DNA of 64,000 nt, from NCBI GenBank assembly GCA_963789885.1, contig CAWBNB010000064.1, positions 310,001-374,000 of the forward strand. Reading direction: 5' to 3'. The notes beneath the pieces were generated by a model, which had not been told where the DNA came from, searched no databases, and saw only the letters and a list, made by a program, of their open reading frames with translations. Of this stretch, positions 8,365 through 16,976 are shown in pieces. A program made the translations under genes and the position numbers. This DNA is from DATEDA01 sp963789885 (GTDB taxonomy: Bacteria; Pseudomonadota; Gammaproteobacteria; Burkholderiales; SG8-39). The stretch's first letter is position 1. Each line of letters opens with the position of its first letter.

Positions 8365-9021
8365 TCACTCGGACTTGAAGCCGACCCGCTTGTGGCTGCC
8401 GTCGCAGAACGGCTTGTTCTTCGACTGGCCGCAGCGGCAGAGCCACGTCGTCACGCCTTCCCAGCGCTCGCGCCCGCTGCCCGCGATGATCGTCAGGTTG
8501 CCCTTGACCTGCAGCGGACCGTTCTTCTGCGGCTTGATCTCGAGCTTGCCGCCCTCGGCCTGCTTCAGGCCGTCCCCTCGTTCCCCGACGGCGCCGGAAT
8601 CCTTGAAGCCGGCGGCGTCGTGGCTGTTGTCGCAGAACGGCTTGTTCTTGGACTGGCCGCACCTGCAGAGCGCGGCGCGGAAGCGCACGCCGGGCATGTC
8701 CGCCGGCGCGCCCTCGATCGCGAGGTCGCCGCGCGCAAAGAGCGGGCCGTTGTAGACGACCGCGATCGTGTTGCGGGCGGCGGGCCGCTCGACCGTCTTC
8801 CCGTCCTTCACTTCGTAGACGAGCGCACCGCTCGGGCAGCGCTCGATTACGTCGACGACTTCGGCGACGGTCGCGAGGTCCGGCTGGCACCAGGGCTTCC
8901 GTCCGCCGACGAAGAGATCGCCGAACGCGCGGCCGCACTCGCCGATGTGGATGCAGAGCCGCTCGTCCCAGGTGACGTCGGCGTCCTTGCCCGGATAGCG
9001 GGAGATCGGAGAGGTGCTCAT
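8365..9021 (-). CDS. Iron-sulfur protein: divergent ferredoxin domain plus two CDGSH domains
   Basis: A 218-aa cytosolic Fe-S protein. Residues about 10-75 form a divergent single-cluster ferredoxin-like domain with C23, C29, C45 and C62 (ERCPSGAL). Two CDGSH-type [2Fe-2S] sites follow, each with three Cys and one His: C119/C121/C130/H134 and C195/C197/C206/H210 (CRCGQSKNKPFCDGSH). CDGSH proteins act in redox sensing or cluster transfer; no specific role can be assigned. AGGAG precedes the ATG. It leads a two-gene operon with the SDR protein and is divergent from the Ohr peroxidase gene. Confidence 0.9.
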   Translation of the reverse strand: MSTSPISRYPGKDADVTWDERLCIHIGECGRAFGDLFVGGRKPWCQPDLATVAEVVDVIERCPSGALVYEVKDGKTVERPAARNTIAVVYNGPLFARGDLAIEGAPADMPGVRFRAALCRCGQSKNKPFCDNSHDAAGFKDSGAVGERGDGLKQAEGGKLEIKPQKNGPLQVKGNLTIIAGSGRERWEGVTTWLCRCGQSKNKPFCDGSHKRVGFKSE

Positions 9022-9135
9022 GAGGGGACTCCTAGGTGGAACACCTCAGCAACCTAGCACGACGCGCGTCGCTCCGCCCGATCGCGAGATCGGTGTAGCC
9101 TTCCCGTTCCCTCCGGCAGCAGAAGGACCTTCTCC

Positions 9136-9573
9136 ATGGACCAGATCAAGCCCCTCTACACCGCGACCGCAACCGCGACCGGCGGACGCAATGGCCACAC
9201 CGAGTCGAGCGACGGCATGGTGAAAGCCGATCTCTCGGTACCGAAGGAGATGGGCGGGCCCGGAAAGCCCGGGACTGCCACGCCGGAACACCTCTTCGCG
9301 GCGGGCTATGCCGCCTGCTTCGGCGGCGCGCTCGATTTCATCGGGAAACAGCACAAGAAGGACGCGACCAAGGCGAAGATCACCTCCGCGGTATCGATCG
9401 GGCCGCGCGAAGGCGGCGGCTTCGGCATCTCGGTAAGGATGCGCGTCGAGGACAGGAGCCTGCCGCAGGCCGAGCTTGCGGCGCTCGCCAAGGAAGCGCA
9501 CGAGAAGATCTGCCCGTACTCGCACGCGACGCGCGGGAATGTCGACGTGCAGTTCGAGATCGTCGGGGCGTAG
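9136..9573 (+). CDS. ohr: Organic hydroperoxide resistance protein (Ohr/OsmC family)
   Basis: A 145-aa thiol peroxidase that reduces organic hydroperoxides. The two redox cysteines of the Ohr subfamily are present: C61 in AACFGGAL and C126 in ICPYSHATRGN, the latter block being diagnostic of Ohr rather than OsmC. The N-terminal region with TATATGGRNG and the TPEHLFAAGYAA block match the family. AGAAGGAC precedes the ATG. No OhrR regulator is adjacent; the neighbouring divergent gene is the CDGSH protein and the next gene downstream is gshA, so the area is rich in redox functions. Confidence 0.93.
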   Translation: MDQIKPLYTATATATGGRNGHTESSDGMVKADLSVPKEMGGPGKPGTATPEHLFAAGYAACFGGALDFIGKQHKKDATKAKITSAVSIGPREGGGFGISVRMRVEDRSLPQAELAALAKEAHEKICPYSHATRGNVDVQFEIVGA

Positions 9574-9672
9574 GCCGGCGAGGCTCCCGAGCCCGAAGCC
9601 CGTCGTGGCCCTGCCGCCCCTCGGGCACGCGGATTGCCTTCGACCGGTTGACCCCGGGCGGGACAGCACGTC

Positions 9673-11214
9673 GTGAGCGACCTTCGCAAGCCTCTTCGCG
9701 CGCTCTCGCCCGCCGTCCTCGCCGCTCTGCGACGCGGCATCGAGAAGGAAAGCCTGCGCGTGCGGCCCGACGGCACGCTGGCCGCGACGCCGCACCCGCC
9801 GCAGCTCGGCTCGGCGCTCACCCACCCGCACATCACCACCGACTTCAGCGAAGCCCAGCTCGAGCTGATCACCGGGGTGCACGCGAGCGCCGAAGGTTGT
9901 CTCGGCGAGCTGAAGCGGATCCACGAGTTCGTCTACCGCCACATCGGCGACGAGCTGCTGTGGTGCGCGAGCATGCCGTGCAACCTGCCCGGGGAAGACG
10001 CCATCCCGATCGCACGTTACGGCGGCTCGAACGTCGGACGCGCGAAGACCGTCTACCGGATCGGCCTTTCGCACCGGTACGGCCGGCGGATGCAGGCGAT
10101 CTCCGGCATTCACTACAACTTCTCCCTCCCGGATGAAGCCTGGCCGTTGCCGCGGCGGCGCGATCCGAACGAGGCCTACTTCGCGCTGATCCGGAACTTC
10201 CGGCGGCACGCGTGGCTCCTCCTCTATCTCTTCGGCGCTTCGCCTGCGGTGTGCGCGAGCTTCGTCGCGGGACGCGCGCACGGGCTGAGCGAGCTCATGC
10301 CCGGCACCCTGTACCTGCCGTATGCGACCTCGCTCCGCATGGGGCGTCTCGGTTACCTCAGCGAAGCGCAGGATTCGCTCGCCGTGAGCTACAACGACCT
10401 CGCGAGCTACGCCGCGTCGCTCCAGGACGCGCTCACCAAGCCCTTTCCGGCCTACGAGGCGATCGGCATCCGCGACGGCGACGACTACCGTCAGCTCACC
10501 ACCAGCCTCCTGCAGATCGAGAACGAGTTCTACAGCACCATCCGCCCGAAGCGCGTCATCCGGCCGGGCGAGCGGCCGCTCCACGCGCTGCGCGAGCGCG
10601 GCGTGCAGTACGTCGAGGTGCGCGCGATGGACCTCGACCCGTTCCTCGCGATCGGGATCTCGGCGGACACGACCCGATTCCTGGACATCTTCCTCCTCCA
10701 CTGCCTGCTCGCCGACAGTCCGCCCGATTCGCCGCGCGAGATCGAAGCCATCGGGCGCAACAAGCAGCTCGTCGCCGCGCGCGGGCGCGAGCCCGGACTC
10801 CGCCTCGACCGGAATCGCCAGATGGTCGAGCTCAGCGAATGGGCGGGCCAGGTGCTCGCCGAATGCGAGCCGATCGCGGCGGTGCTCGACGAGGCGCGTG
10901 GCGGCAGCGCGCACCGCGCAGCGCTTTCCGCAGCCGTCCGCGCCTTGGGCGAGCCCGCGTCGCTGCCGTCGGCGCGCGTCCTCGCGGAGATGCGGGAGCG
11001 CTTCGACGGCTCGTTCGTCCGCTTCGCGCTCGAATACTCGCGCCGGCATCGGAGCGCGATGCTGAGCGAGCCGCTGCCTGCGGAGGCCGGAGCGCGCTTC
11101 GCGCGGATGGCGGAAGAGTCGCTCGGGAAGCAGCGGGAGATCGAGGCGGCGGACGCGCTGCCGTTCGAGGAGTACCGCCGGCGGTATCTGTCGCCGGAGA
11201 TGCTCGGCAAATAG
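9673..11214 (+). CDS. gshA: Glutamate-cysteine ligase
   Basis: A 513-aa enzyme that makes gamma-glutamylcysteine from glutamate and cysteine with ATP, the first step of glutathione synthesis. Family blocks include GIEKESLRV near the N-terminus, TTDFSEAQLELIT, MPCNLP, RYGGSNVGRAKTVYRIGLSHRYGR, SGIHYNFS and VEVRAMDLDPF. Length and motifs match the proteobacterial GshA type. It starts at a GTG without a strong Shine-Dalgarno. The gshB gene is not in the window. The nearby glutathione transferase and glutaredoxin-fusion genes fit a glutathione-using organism. Confidence 0.95.
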   Translation: MSDLRKPLRALSPAVLAALRRGIEKESLRVRPDGTLAATPHPPQLGSALTHPHITTDFSEAQLELITGVHASAEGCLGELKRIHEFVYRHIGDELLWCASMPCNLPGEDAIPIARYGGSNVGRAKTVYRIGLSHRYGRRMQAISGIHYNFSLPDEAWPLPRRRDPNEAYFALIRNFRRHAWLLLYLFGASPAVCASFVAGRAHGLSELMPGTLYLPYATSLRMGRLGYLSEAQDSLAVSYNDLASYAASLQDALTKPFPAYEAIGIRDGDDYRQLTTSLLQIENEFYSTIRPKRVIRPGERPLHALRERGVQYVEVRAMDLDPFLAIGISADTTRFLDIFLLHCLLADSPPDSPREIEAIGRNKQLVAARGREPGLRLDRNRQMVELSEWAGQVLAECEPIAAVLDEARGGSAHRAALSAAVRALGEPASLPSARVLAEMRERFDGSFVRFALEYSRRHRSAMLSEPLPAEAGARFARMAEESLGKQREIEAADALPFEEYRRRYLSPEMLGK

Positions 11215-11463
11215 GCCGCCGCGACGAAGACTCGCCACCCGGCGATGAACCGGCGACAGTGTGGACGGTACGACTGTCCGGTCGACCGGCGACCCGCATG
11301 TGACTTTCCTGCTTCCCTGCTCACGCCCGCCGCCGCGCCGGCGGGACCGGGAGAAGGATTCCCTCGCGAGCGCCCTTGCCCCCGGGCGAAACTGGCCCCG
11401 ACGAGACCTGTCGCGCCCTGCCCGCACACTTCGCTCGACGCTACGGACAACCCACTCGCGCCA

Positions 11464-12969
11464 GTGACCAAGTCGATCTCCCTGTCGAAATCGAAGCTCA
11501 ACGCCTACCGCCAGTGCAGGAAGCGCCTGTGGCTGGAGGTGAACCGCCGCGACCTGCTCGAGGCATCGGCGGAAACGCAGCGCGTCTTCGCGACCGGCCG
11601 CCAGGTGGGCGACCTCGCGCGCCGGGAGCACGGCGACGGCATCCTCGTCGCCGAGGACGTCCCGTGGTGCGAGGCCGAGCAGCAGACGCAGGCCGCCTTC
11701 GCGGCGCGCCCGAAACGCGCGGTGTTCGAGGCCGCGGCCTCGCATCGCGACGTCTACGTGCGCGCCGATCTGCTGATTCCGATCCGCGGCGGCTTCCACC
11801 TCGCCGAGGTCAAGTCGACCGGCTCGGTGAAGGACCATCACGCCGCCGACGTCGCCGTGCAGACCTGGGCGCTGCGCGGCGCCGGCTTCCCGGTGAAGAG
11901 CGTCGAGCTCCGCCACGTCAACACCTCCTTCGTCTACCCGGGCCAGGACAACTACGACGGCCTCTTCGCGCGCGGCGATGTCCAGGCGGACGTCGAGAAG
12001 CTCCAGCCGGAAGTGCCGAAGTGGGTCGACGATGCGAAAGCGGTCCTCGGCGGGGCCGAACCCGACGTTCCGATGGGCACCCAGTGCGCCGAACCGTACC
12101 CGTGTCCGTTCAAGCAGTACTGCGCGAGCCTCGTGGAGCCGGGGCCCAAGTACCCGATCACCCTGCTCAAGGGCAAGAAGGCCCTGCAGCTCGCCGAAGA
12201 GCTGGCCCAGGAGGGCATCTTCGACCTGCGGGACGTCCCGGTCGCGCGCCTCGGCGACGACGAGAAGTTCCGCCGCATCCACCGCGCGACGAAGAGCGGC
12301 AAGCCGTTCGTCGATCCCGCCGCCCGCGACGAGATCGCCGCGTGGCCCTACCCGCGCTACTACCTCGATTTCGAGACGATCAACCTCACCGTTCCCCGCT
12401 GGCCGGGCACCCGACCGTTCCAGCAGGTGCCGTTCCAGTGGTCGTGCCAGATCGACCGGGACGACGGCAGCGAGCTCGATCACGTGATGTTCCTCGACCT
12501 CAGCGGGAACGACCCCTCGCGCGCGTGCGCGGAGAAGCTGGTGAAGACGCTCGGCACGCGGGGCGCGGTCATCGCCTACAACGCGAGCTTCGAGAAGGGC
12601 GTGATCGGCCAGCTCGCTGACCGGTTCCCGGATCTCGCGAAACGGCTGCTGGCGATCAACGAAAGGGTCGTCGACCTGCTGCCGGTCGTTCGCAAGCACT
12701 ACTATCACCGCGAGCTGCAAGGGTCGTTCTCGATGAAAGCGGTGCTGCCGACGGTGGCGCCGGAGATGGACTACGCCGACCTGGACGAAGTGCAGGACGG
12801 GGACGGAGCCCAGGCGGCGTACCTCGAGGCGATCCACCCCGAGACCACCGAGGACCGGCGCGACGACCTCGGCGCGAAGCTCCTCGTCTATTGCGAGCGC
12901 GACACGCTCGCGATGATCAAGGTCGAGGAAGCTCTCGCCGGCGCCGCGCCGGAGGTGAGCGAGGCATGA
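11464..12969 (+). CDS. DUF2779 protein: Cas4/RecB-like nuclease fused to a DEDD exonuclease
   Basis: About 501 aa with two nuclease modules. The first (residues about 5-220) has PD-(D/E)xK signs: D102, E115-V-K117 and Q133 (VQTWAL). It also has four cysteines spaced like the Fe-S cluster of Cas4/AddB-type nucleases (C18, then C208, C214, C220). The second (about 298-500) has D302-F-E304, N373 in AYNASFEKG, and Y476-x3-D480, a DEDDy-like exonuclease set. The GTG at 11464 is preferred because sequence resembling the family (SKSKLNAYRQCRKRLW) begins there; no ribosome site is clear, and an in-frame ATG lies 73 codons upstream. Its stop overlaps the Sel1 gene (ATGA). Confidence 0.85.
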   Translation: MTKSISLSKSKLNAYRQCRKRLWLEVNRRDLLEASAETQRVFATGRQVGDLARREHGDGILVAEDVPWCEAEQQTQAAFAARPKRAVFEAAASHRDVYVRADLLIPIRGGFHLAEVKSTGSVKDHHAADVAVQTWALRGAGFPVKSVELRHVNTSFVYPGQDNYDGLFARGDVQADVEKLQPEVPKWVDDAKAVLGGAEPDVPMGTQCAEPYPCPFKQYCASLVEPGPKYPITLLKGKKALQLAEELAQEGIFDLRDVPVARLGDDEKFRRIHRATKSGKPFVDPAARDEIAAWPYPRYYLDFETINLTVPRWPGTRPFQQVPFQWSCQIDRDDGSELDHVMFLDLSGNDPSRACAEKLVKTLGTRGAVIAYNASFEKGVIGQLADRFPDLAKRLLAINERVVDLLPVVRKHYYHRELQGSFSMKAVLPTVAPEMDYADLDEVQDGDGAQAAYLEAIHPETTEDRRDDLGAKLLVYCERDTLAMIKVEEALAGAAPEVSEA

Positions 12970-13874
12970 CGACGGGCCCGCGACGCGGCGCGCCCGACTC
13001 GGGGACGCAGCCCGAACGCCTCGACGCGCTCCTCAGGGCGGCGCGTAGCGGGGACGGCCGTGCTTCGTGCCGCCTCGGCGACATCTATCGCGAGGGCCAG
13101 GGCGTCGGACAGGACTGGGAGGAGGCGTTCCGCTGGTACAGCCTTGGCGCCTCGCAGGGCGATGCTCATGCTCAGAACAATCTCGCGACGATGTTCCTCC
13201 GCGGCATCGGCTGCCGGGAGGACGAGGCGCGAGCCGTATTCTGGTATCGGAAGAGCGCCGTGCAGGGTCACATGACCGCGCAGGCCAATCTCGGCAAGCG
13301 CTACCTGCACGGCGAAGGGGCGGCGCCCGATCCCGCCGAGGCCTTCCGGTGGTTCCACGCGGCGAGCAAGCAGGGCGACCTCGCCAGCACGTGGGAGCTC
13401 GGGACGATGTACCGGTTCGGGCGCGGTGTGAAACGGAACATCGTCGCTGCCGCCCACTTCCATCTGGCCGTCGCGAAGGCGGGCCTGGTCGCGGGGGAAG
13501 TCAGTCTCGGCGACTACTTCGACGAGCTCCAGGACATCGCGCTCTCGGGCCACCAGGTCGCGAGCCGGCTGCTCTCCGACATGCACAACCTCGGCCTCGG
13601 CGTCGAGCCGAACCCGGCGCTCACCTGGACCTGGATCAGGTGGGCGAAGGAGCGGTGCCGTCCCGTCGACGACCCGGGCGAGGTCGCGGAGGTCGAGGCG
13701 GCGTTCATCTTCTACGAGATCTGGGTCAGCGAGGACGCCCGGGCTCAGGGCGAGCGCGTGCTCGCGACGCTGCTCAGGCCGCTGCCCAGGACAATGCGCG
13801 AGCGGCCGATGCCGCGGGTACGGTTCAAGCGGCGGCGCAGCACCGGTTCGGGCGGCGAGAAGGAGTCCGCGTGA
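12966..13874 (+). CDS. Sel1-repeat (TPR-like) protein
   Basis: A 302-aa helical-repeat protein. At least four Sel1 repeats are visible between about residues 30 and 175, with the pattern A-x2-x-L-G-x2-Y-x2-G-x-G and A-x2-W-Y/F (for example CRLGDIYREGQGVGQDWEEAF). They are followed by a less regular helical region and a basic C-terminus (RVRFKRRRS). There is no signal peptide, so it is probably cytosolic and acts as a protein-binding scaffold. The ATG lies inside the stop of the double-nuclease gene and its TGA overlaps the GTG of the metallophosphoesterase, so it is the middle of a tightly coupled three-gene operon. Confidence 0.88.
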   Translation: MTTGPRRGAPDSGTQPERLDALLRAARSGDGRASCRLGDIYREGQGVGQDWEEAFRWYSLGASQGDAHAQNNLATMFLRGIGCREDEARAVFWYRKSAVQGHMTAQANLGKRYLHGEGAAPDPAEAFRWFHAASKQGDLASTWELGTMYRFGRGVKRNIVAAAHFHLAVAKAGLVAGEVSLGDYFDELQDIALSGHQVASRLLSDMHNLGLGVEPNPALTWTWIRWAKERCRPVDDPGEVAEVEAAFIFYEIWVSEDARAQGERVLATLLRPLPRTMRERPMPRVRFKRRRSTGSGGEKESA

Positions 13875-14788
13875 AGTACGACGTCATCGGCGACGTCCAC
13901 GGCGAGTACGACAAGCTGGTCGCCCTGCTGAGGACGCTTGGCTATCGCGAGACGATGCGCGCGTGGCGGCATCCCGACCGCACCGCGGTCTTCGTGGGCG
14001 ACTTCATCGACCGCGGGCCGAAGCAGGTCGAGACGCTCAAGCTCGTGCGGGGCATGGTCGACACCGGCGCCGCCATGGCGATCATGGGGAACCACGAGTT
14101 CAACGCCATCTCCTGGGCGACGCGCGATCCCGAGCACCCCACCGAGCATCTGCGGCGGCACGGTCGGGCGGGGAACCGGAGGCAGCACCAGGCCTTTCTC
14201 GCGGAGGTCGGTGGAAAGCCGCTCCACGGCGAGATCATCGAATGGTTCAAGACCCTGCCGCTGTGGCTCGACCTGGGCGGCATCCGGGTGGTGCACGCGT
14301 GCTGGAACGACGACTACATCGACGCGCTGCGGCCGTATCTCGGCGACGGCGGGACGCTCACCGACGAGCTGATCGTCTGGAGCAATAGGAAGGGCCACCG
14401 GGCGTTCGAGGCCGTCGAGGCGCTGTGCAAGGGGCTCGAGGTTTCGCTGCCGCAAGGGATGTCCTTCACCGACCGGGACGGCAAGACGCGGACGAAGGCG
14501 CGGATTCGCTGGTGGGAGCAGGAGCCGCGGACCTTCCGGAAGGTCGCGCTCGCGCCGACGCAGGTGTTGAAGCAGATTCCGGATCTTCGGATGCCGCCGG
14601 ATCGGCGGGTCAAGGCGTACTCGGGGCCGCCGGTGTTCTTCGGGCACTACTGTTTGACTGCGCGGCCGGGGCCGTTGGCGCCACGGATTGCGTGCGTGGA
14701 TTACGACGCCGGGGATGACGGAGTGTTGGTGGCGTACCGGTGGGATGGGGAGCCCGAGCTTCGGGCGACGCACTTCATCTGGGTCTGA
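13871..14788 (+). CDS. Metallophosphoesterase (PNKP/diadenosine tetraphosphatase-like)
   Basis: A 305-aa calcineurin-like phosphoesterase. The two-metal site is complete: G7-D8-x-H10-G11, G43-D44-x2-D47-R-G, G73-N74-H75-E76, VVHACW (about residues 139-144) and a late GHY. Overall layout resembles the phosphatase domain of bacterial polynucleotide kinase-phosphatases and PrpE-type phosphatases, with an insertion typical of that group. Start GTG at 13871 with AGGAG at 13861-13865; it overlaps the Sel1 stop (GTGA). Operon context with a double nuclease suggests nucleic-acid end processing, which is inference. Confidence 0.87.
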   Translation: MKYDVIGDVHGEYDKLVALLRTLGYRETMRAWRHPDRTAVFVGDFIDRGPKQVETLKLVRGMVDTGAAMAIMGNHEFNAISWATRDPEHPTEHLRRHGRAGNRRQHQAFLAEVGGKPLHGEIIEWFKTLPLWLDLGGIRVVHACWNDDYIDALRPYLGDGGTLTDELIVWSNRKGHRAFEAVEALCKGLEVSLPQGMSFTDRDGKTRTKARIRWWEQEPRTFRKVALAPTQVLKQIPDLRMPPDRRVKAYSGPPVFFGHYCLTARPGPLAPRIACVDYDAGDDGVLVAYRWDGEPELRATHFIWV

Positions 14789-14870
14789 GCCGGCAAGGCC
14801 CACCCCGTCGCCGGTCTCGGCGAGTCGTGTTCAGACCTCGCGGCGGCTTGTCAGGCGCGGACCTGCCGTG

Positions 14871-15548
14871 TCAGAGCTGCCTGCAGAGCAGGTAGAGCCC
14901 GCCGTCTTCGACGTAGCTGGCCGCCGCAGTGCCGAGGTTCTCGTTGGGAACCGCTTGACGCTGCGCTCGCACGGCGCCGCCCGCCGATGCGCCGTCATCG
15001 AGCCGGATGTCCACCGCGATCGCGACCTTGCCCGGGACGTTGGCCGTGCACACGATCAGACCGATGAGGCCGACGGTCGTCGCGCCCGCCCCCATCGTGA
15101 CACCGGTCATGCCCCCAAGGGTGTTCGTCGGCTGCTGTGCCGCCAGCGCCGCGTTGGCGGCGTCGGTCGGGCCCCGAAAGAACCCGGCCTGGCGGAGATG
15201 CCACCAGAACAGCCGAGACTCGGGTTCGGGGACGGCGCTAGGCTGGTTATAGGCCCCGTCGACGTTTCTGTTCCCGGGCGTCGAAGGTGTGGCAGCGGGA
15301 ACCGCTGTCCAGTTCCAGCGGACCTGCGCCATGGCGTCGTCGCCCGGAATGGCCTGGTAGCGGTCCTGGTACGACGCGACCGCAGCCGAGATCTCGTTCA
15401 TACCGATGATCACGGCCTTGCTACGTCCGTTGAGGACGAGCTCCTGGCCCCAAAGCATGCTGCCCATGAGGAGGCCGATGATCACCACCACGATCGTAAC
15501 TTCGACGAGCGTGAAACCGACCTGCGCGACTACGTGCGACCGACTCAT
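14871..15548 (-). CDS. Orphan type IV pilin-like/pseudopilin protein
   Basis: A 225-aa protein with a class III signal: a short basic leader, then G-FTLVEVTIVVVIIGLLMG, with Gly before Phe and Glu at mature position 5, as PilD-type peptidases require. The hydrophobic N-terminal helix is followed by a globular domain with only two cysteines, both in the last third (VCTAN and the C-terminal LLCRQL). No other pilus or type II secretion gene is nearby, so it may be a minor pilin. It is convergent with the metallophosphoesterase operon (82 bp between stops). Confidence 0.85.
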   Translation of the reverse strand: MSRSHVVAQVGFTLVEVTIVVVIIGLLMGSMLWGQELVLNGRSKAVIIGMNEISAAVASYQDRYQAIPGDDAMAQVRWNWTAVPAATPSTPGNRNVDGAYNQPSAVPEPESRLFWWHLRQAGFFRGPTDAANAALAAQQPTNTLGGMTGVTMGAGATTVGLIGLIVCTANVPGKVAIAVDIRLDDGASAGGAVRAQRQAVPNENLGTAAASYVEDGGLYLLCRQL

Positions 15549-15746
15549 CTACTCTTTGGAACGGGATGCAGACTTAAGATCAGCATAGCAGACTGCCTGC
15601 GGTGACTCAATGAGGCGTCGACAGTTGCGCGTCCAGCAACGGGGAAGCCCGGCGTGCGCTCGACCGCGCCCCACTTCGTCATGCTCGCGCCCCTGACCTT
15701 GGCCTGACGCCCAGGCTCTCGTGGTGCTTTGACACAACACAGCGGG

Positions 15747-15983
15747 TCACTCCAGGTCACGATATCGAAGCGGCCGCTTCCCGCCCGCGTCGGGGACACC
15801 TCCGCCGCTCGCGCGTAGGCGGCCCGCCTTCCACCAGACGTACCCGAAGAGCAGCAGCCCGGCCGTCGCCACCACGGCGAACACGACCAGCGAGAAAACC
15901 AGCAGCGTGACGAGGATCACGAGGGCGAGCACGAGGGCGACACCTCGCATGAGGATCTCGCCCAGGCCACCACGACGGTTCAT
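15747..15983 (-). CDS. Small membrane protein, unknown function
   Basis: A 78-aa protein dominated by hydrophobic residues from about 11 to 52 (GVALVLALVILVTLLVFSLV, then VVATAGLLLFGYVWW). This could be two short membrane helices with a tight turn or one long helix. The tail is charged (KRPLRYRDLE). It lies alone between the pseudopilin and the tail-tube-like gene, divergent from the latter. No family recognised; the membrane-like pattern is the main support. Confidence 0.55.
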   Translation of the reverse strand: MNRRGGLGEILMRGVALVLALVILVTLLVFSLVVFAVVATAGLLLFGYVWWKAGRLRASGGGVPDAGGKRPLRYRDLE

Positions 15984-16116
15984 TGCGCTCCGATTGCCGG
16001 CATCCCGTAGCGCGATTCTCGCACTGCGCCGACGGTCGCGCTCCGCCGTAGCTCGAACGGGCTATTTTCAGCGGCGTTGCGCATCCGTACGCTTCTGACT
16101 GGCTGAGCGGCCCGTC

Positions 16117-16974
16117 GTGGCAAGCCTGGCCATCGACGGTAACGGTCTGATGAACGGGCACTTCGCGCTCCGGCTCGACGGCGAGACCACGCTTCTCGCC
16201 GGCGCGGAGGGTGGCGAGCTGTTTGCCCAGATCGTCGAGGACGCCACCGGGCCCACGCCCTACGTCAAGAAGCACCCCGCCGCGCTCGAGTTCGAGGACA
16301 TCACCGTCGAAGTCGGCTTCGCGATGTCCGATGCGCTCTTCGACTGGGTCGCCGCCGTCTGGGCGGCCGACGACCAGGCGAAGGATGGCGCGGTGCTCGC
16401 GGTGGACCAGAACTTCACGATCAAGAGCGAGCGTCAGTTCAGCGGCGCGCACATCGCGGCGACCACCATCCCGGCGCTCGACGCCACGTCCAAGACGGCG
16501 ACGGAGTTGTCGGTTCGGTTCACGCCTGCATCCATCGTGGTCGCACCCGGCGCTGGCAAGCTTCAGCTCGGCAAGCTCAAGCAGCGGCTGTGGCAAGCCT
16601 CGGCCTTCAGGCTGAACATCGACGGCCTCGACTGCACCAAGGTGAGCCGGATCGATTCCTTCACGGTCCCCGGCGTGGTCGGCGGCAAGGTGGATTTCCC
16701 CGAACTCGCCGTCACGTTCCCCGTCGTCTCGGCGGCGACGTGGATGGCCTGGTTCCAGGACTTCGTGATCGACGGCAACAACGGCGACGCCGCCGAGAAG
16801 AACGGGAAGATCACCTTCCTCCTGCCCGACCTCAAGACCCCGCTCGCGTCGATCGAGCTGCACGGCCTCGGGATCGTCCGGCTCGAGACGACGTCCGGCG
16901 GACCGAGCCAGGTGGCACGCATGACGGCCGGCCTTTATTGCGAGCAGATGTCGCTCCATCGGGACAAGCCATAG
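16117..16974 (+). CDS. Duplicated phage tail-tube-like (gp19 family) protein
   Basis: A 285-aa protein that looks like two tandem tail-tube domains. The first (about residues 55-150) has LEFEDITVEVG, DWV, DGAVLAVD, PALDATSK and LSVRFTP. The second (about 165-280) has LNIDGLDC, DFPELAVTFP, WFQDFVIDGNNG, LHGLGIVRL and LYCEQM. From memory these blocks match gp19-like tail proteins found outside phages. No sheath, baseplate, spike or ATPase gene is present, so this is not an ordinary contractile injection system. Start is GTG at 16117 with only GAGCGG upstream. It is 2 bp ahead of the giant gene, so they form an operon. Function unknown. Confidence 0.75.
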   Translation: MASLAIDGNGLMNGHFALRLDGETTLLAGAEGGELFAQIVEDATGPTPYVKKHPAALEFEDITVEVGFAMSDALFDWVAAVWAADDQAKDGAVLAVDQNFTIKSERQFSGAHIAATTIPALDATSKTATELSVRFTPASIVVAPGAGKLQLGKLKQRLWQASAFRLNIDGLDCTKVSRIDSFTVPGVVGGKVDFPELAVTFPVVSAATWMAWFQDFVIDGNNGDAAEKNGKITFLLPDLKTPLASIELHGLGIVRLETTSGGPSQVARMTAGLYCEQMSLHRDKP

Positions 16975-16976
16975 CC

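Noticed and set aside
9046..12837. Very long open frame on the minus strand opposite ohr, gshA and the DUF2779 gene
   Set aside because: Its translation is Arg/Ala/Glu-rich without family motifs, and it is antisense to three clear genes. Such shadow frames are common at this GC content; others lie at 1605-3779, 3580-5220, 19557-21053 and 21490-23964.
15545..15799. 84-aa open frame on the minus strand between the pseudopilin and the small membrane protein
   Set aside because: No ribosome site, no protein-like pattern, and it overlaps both neighbours.
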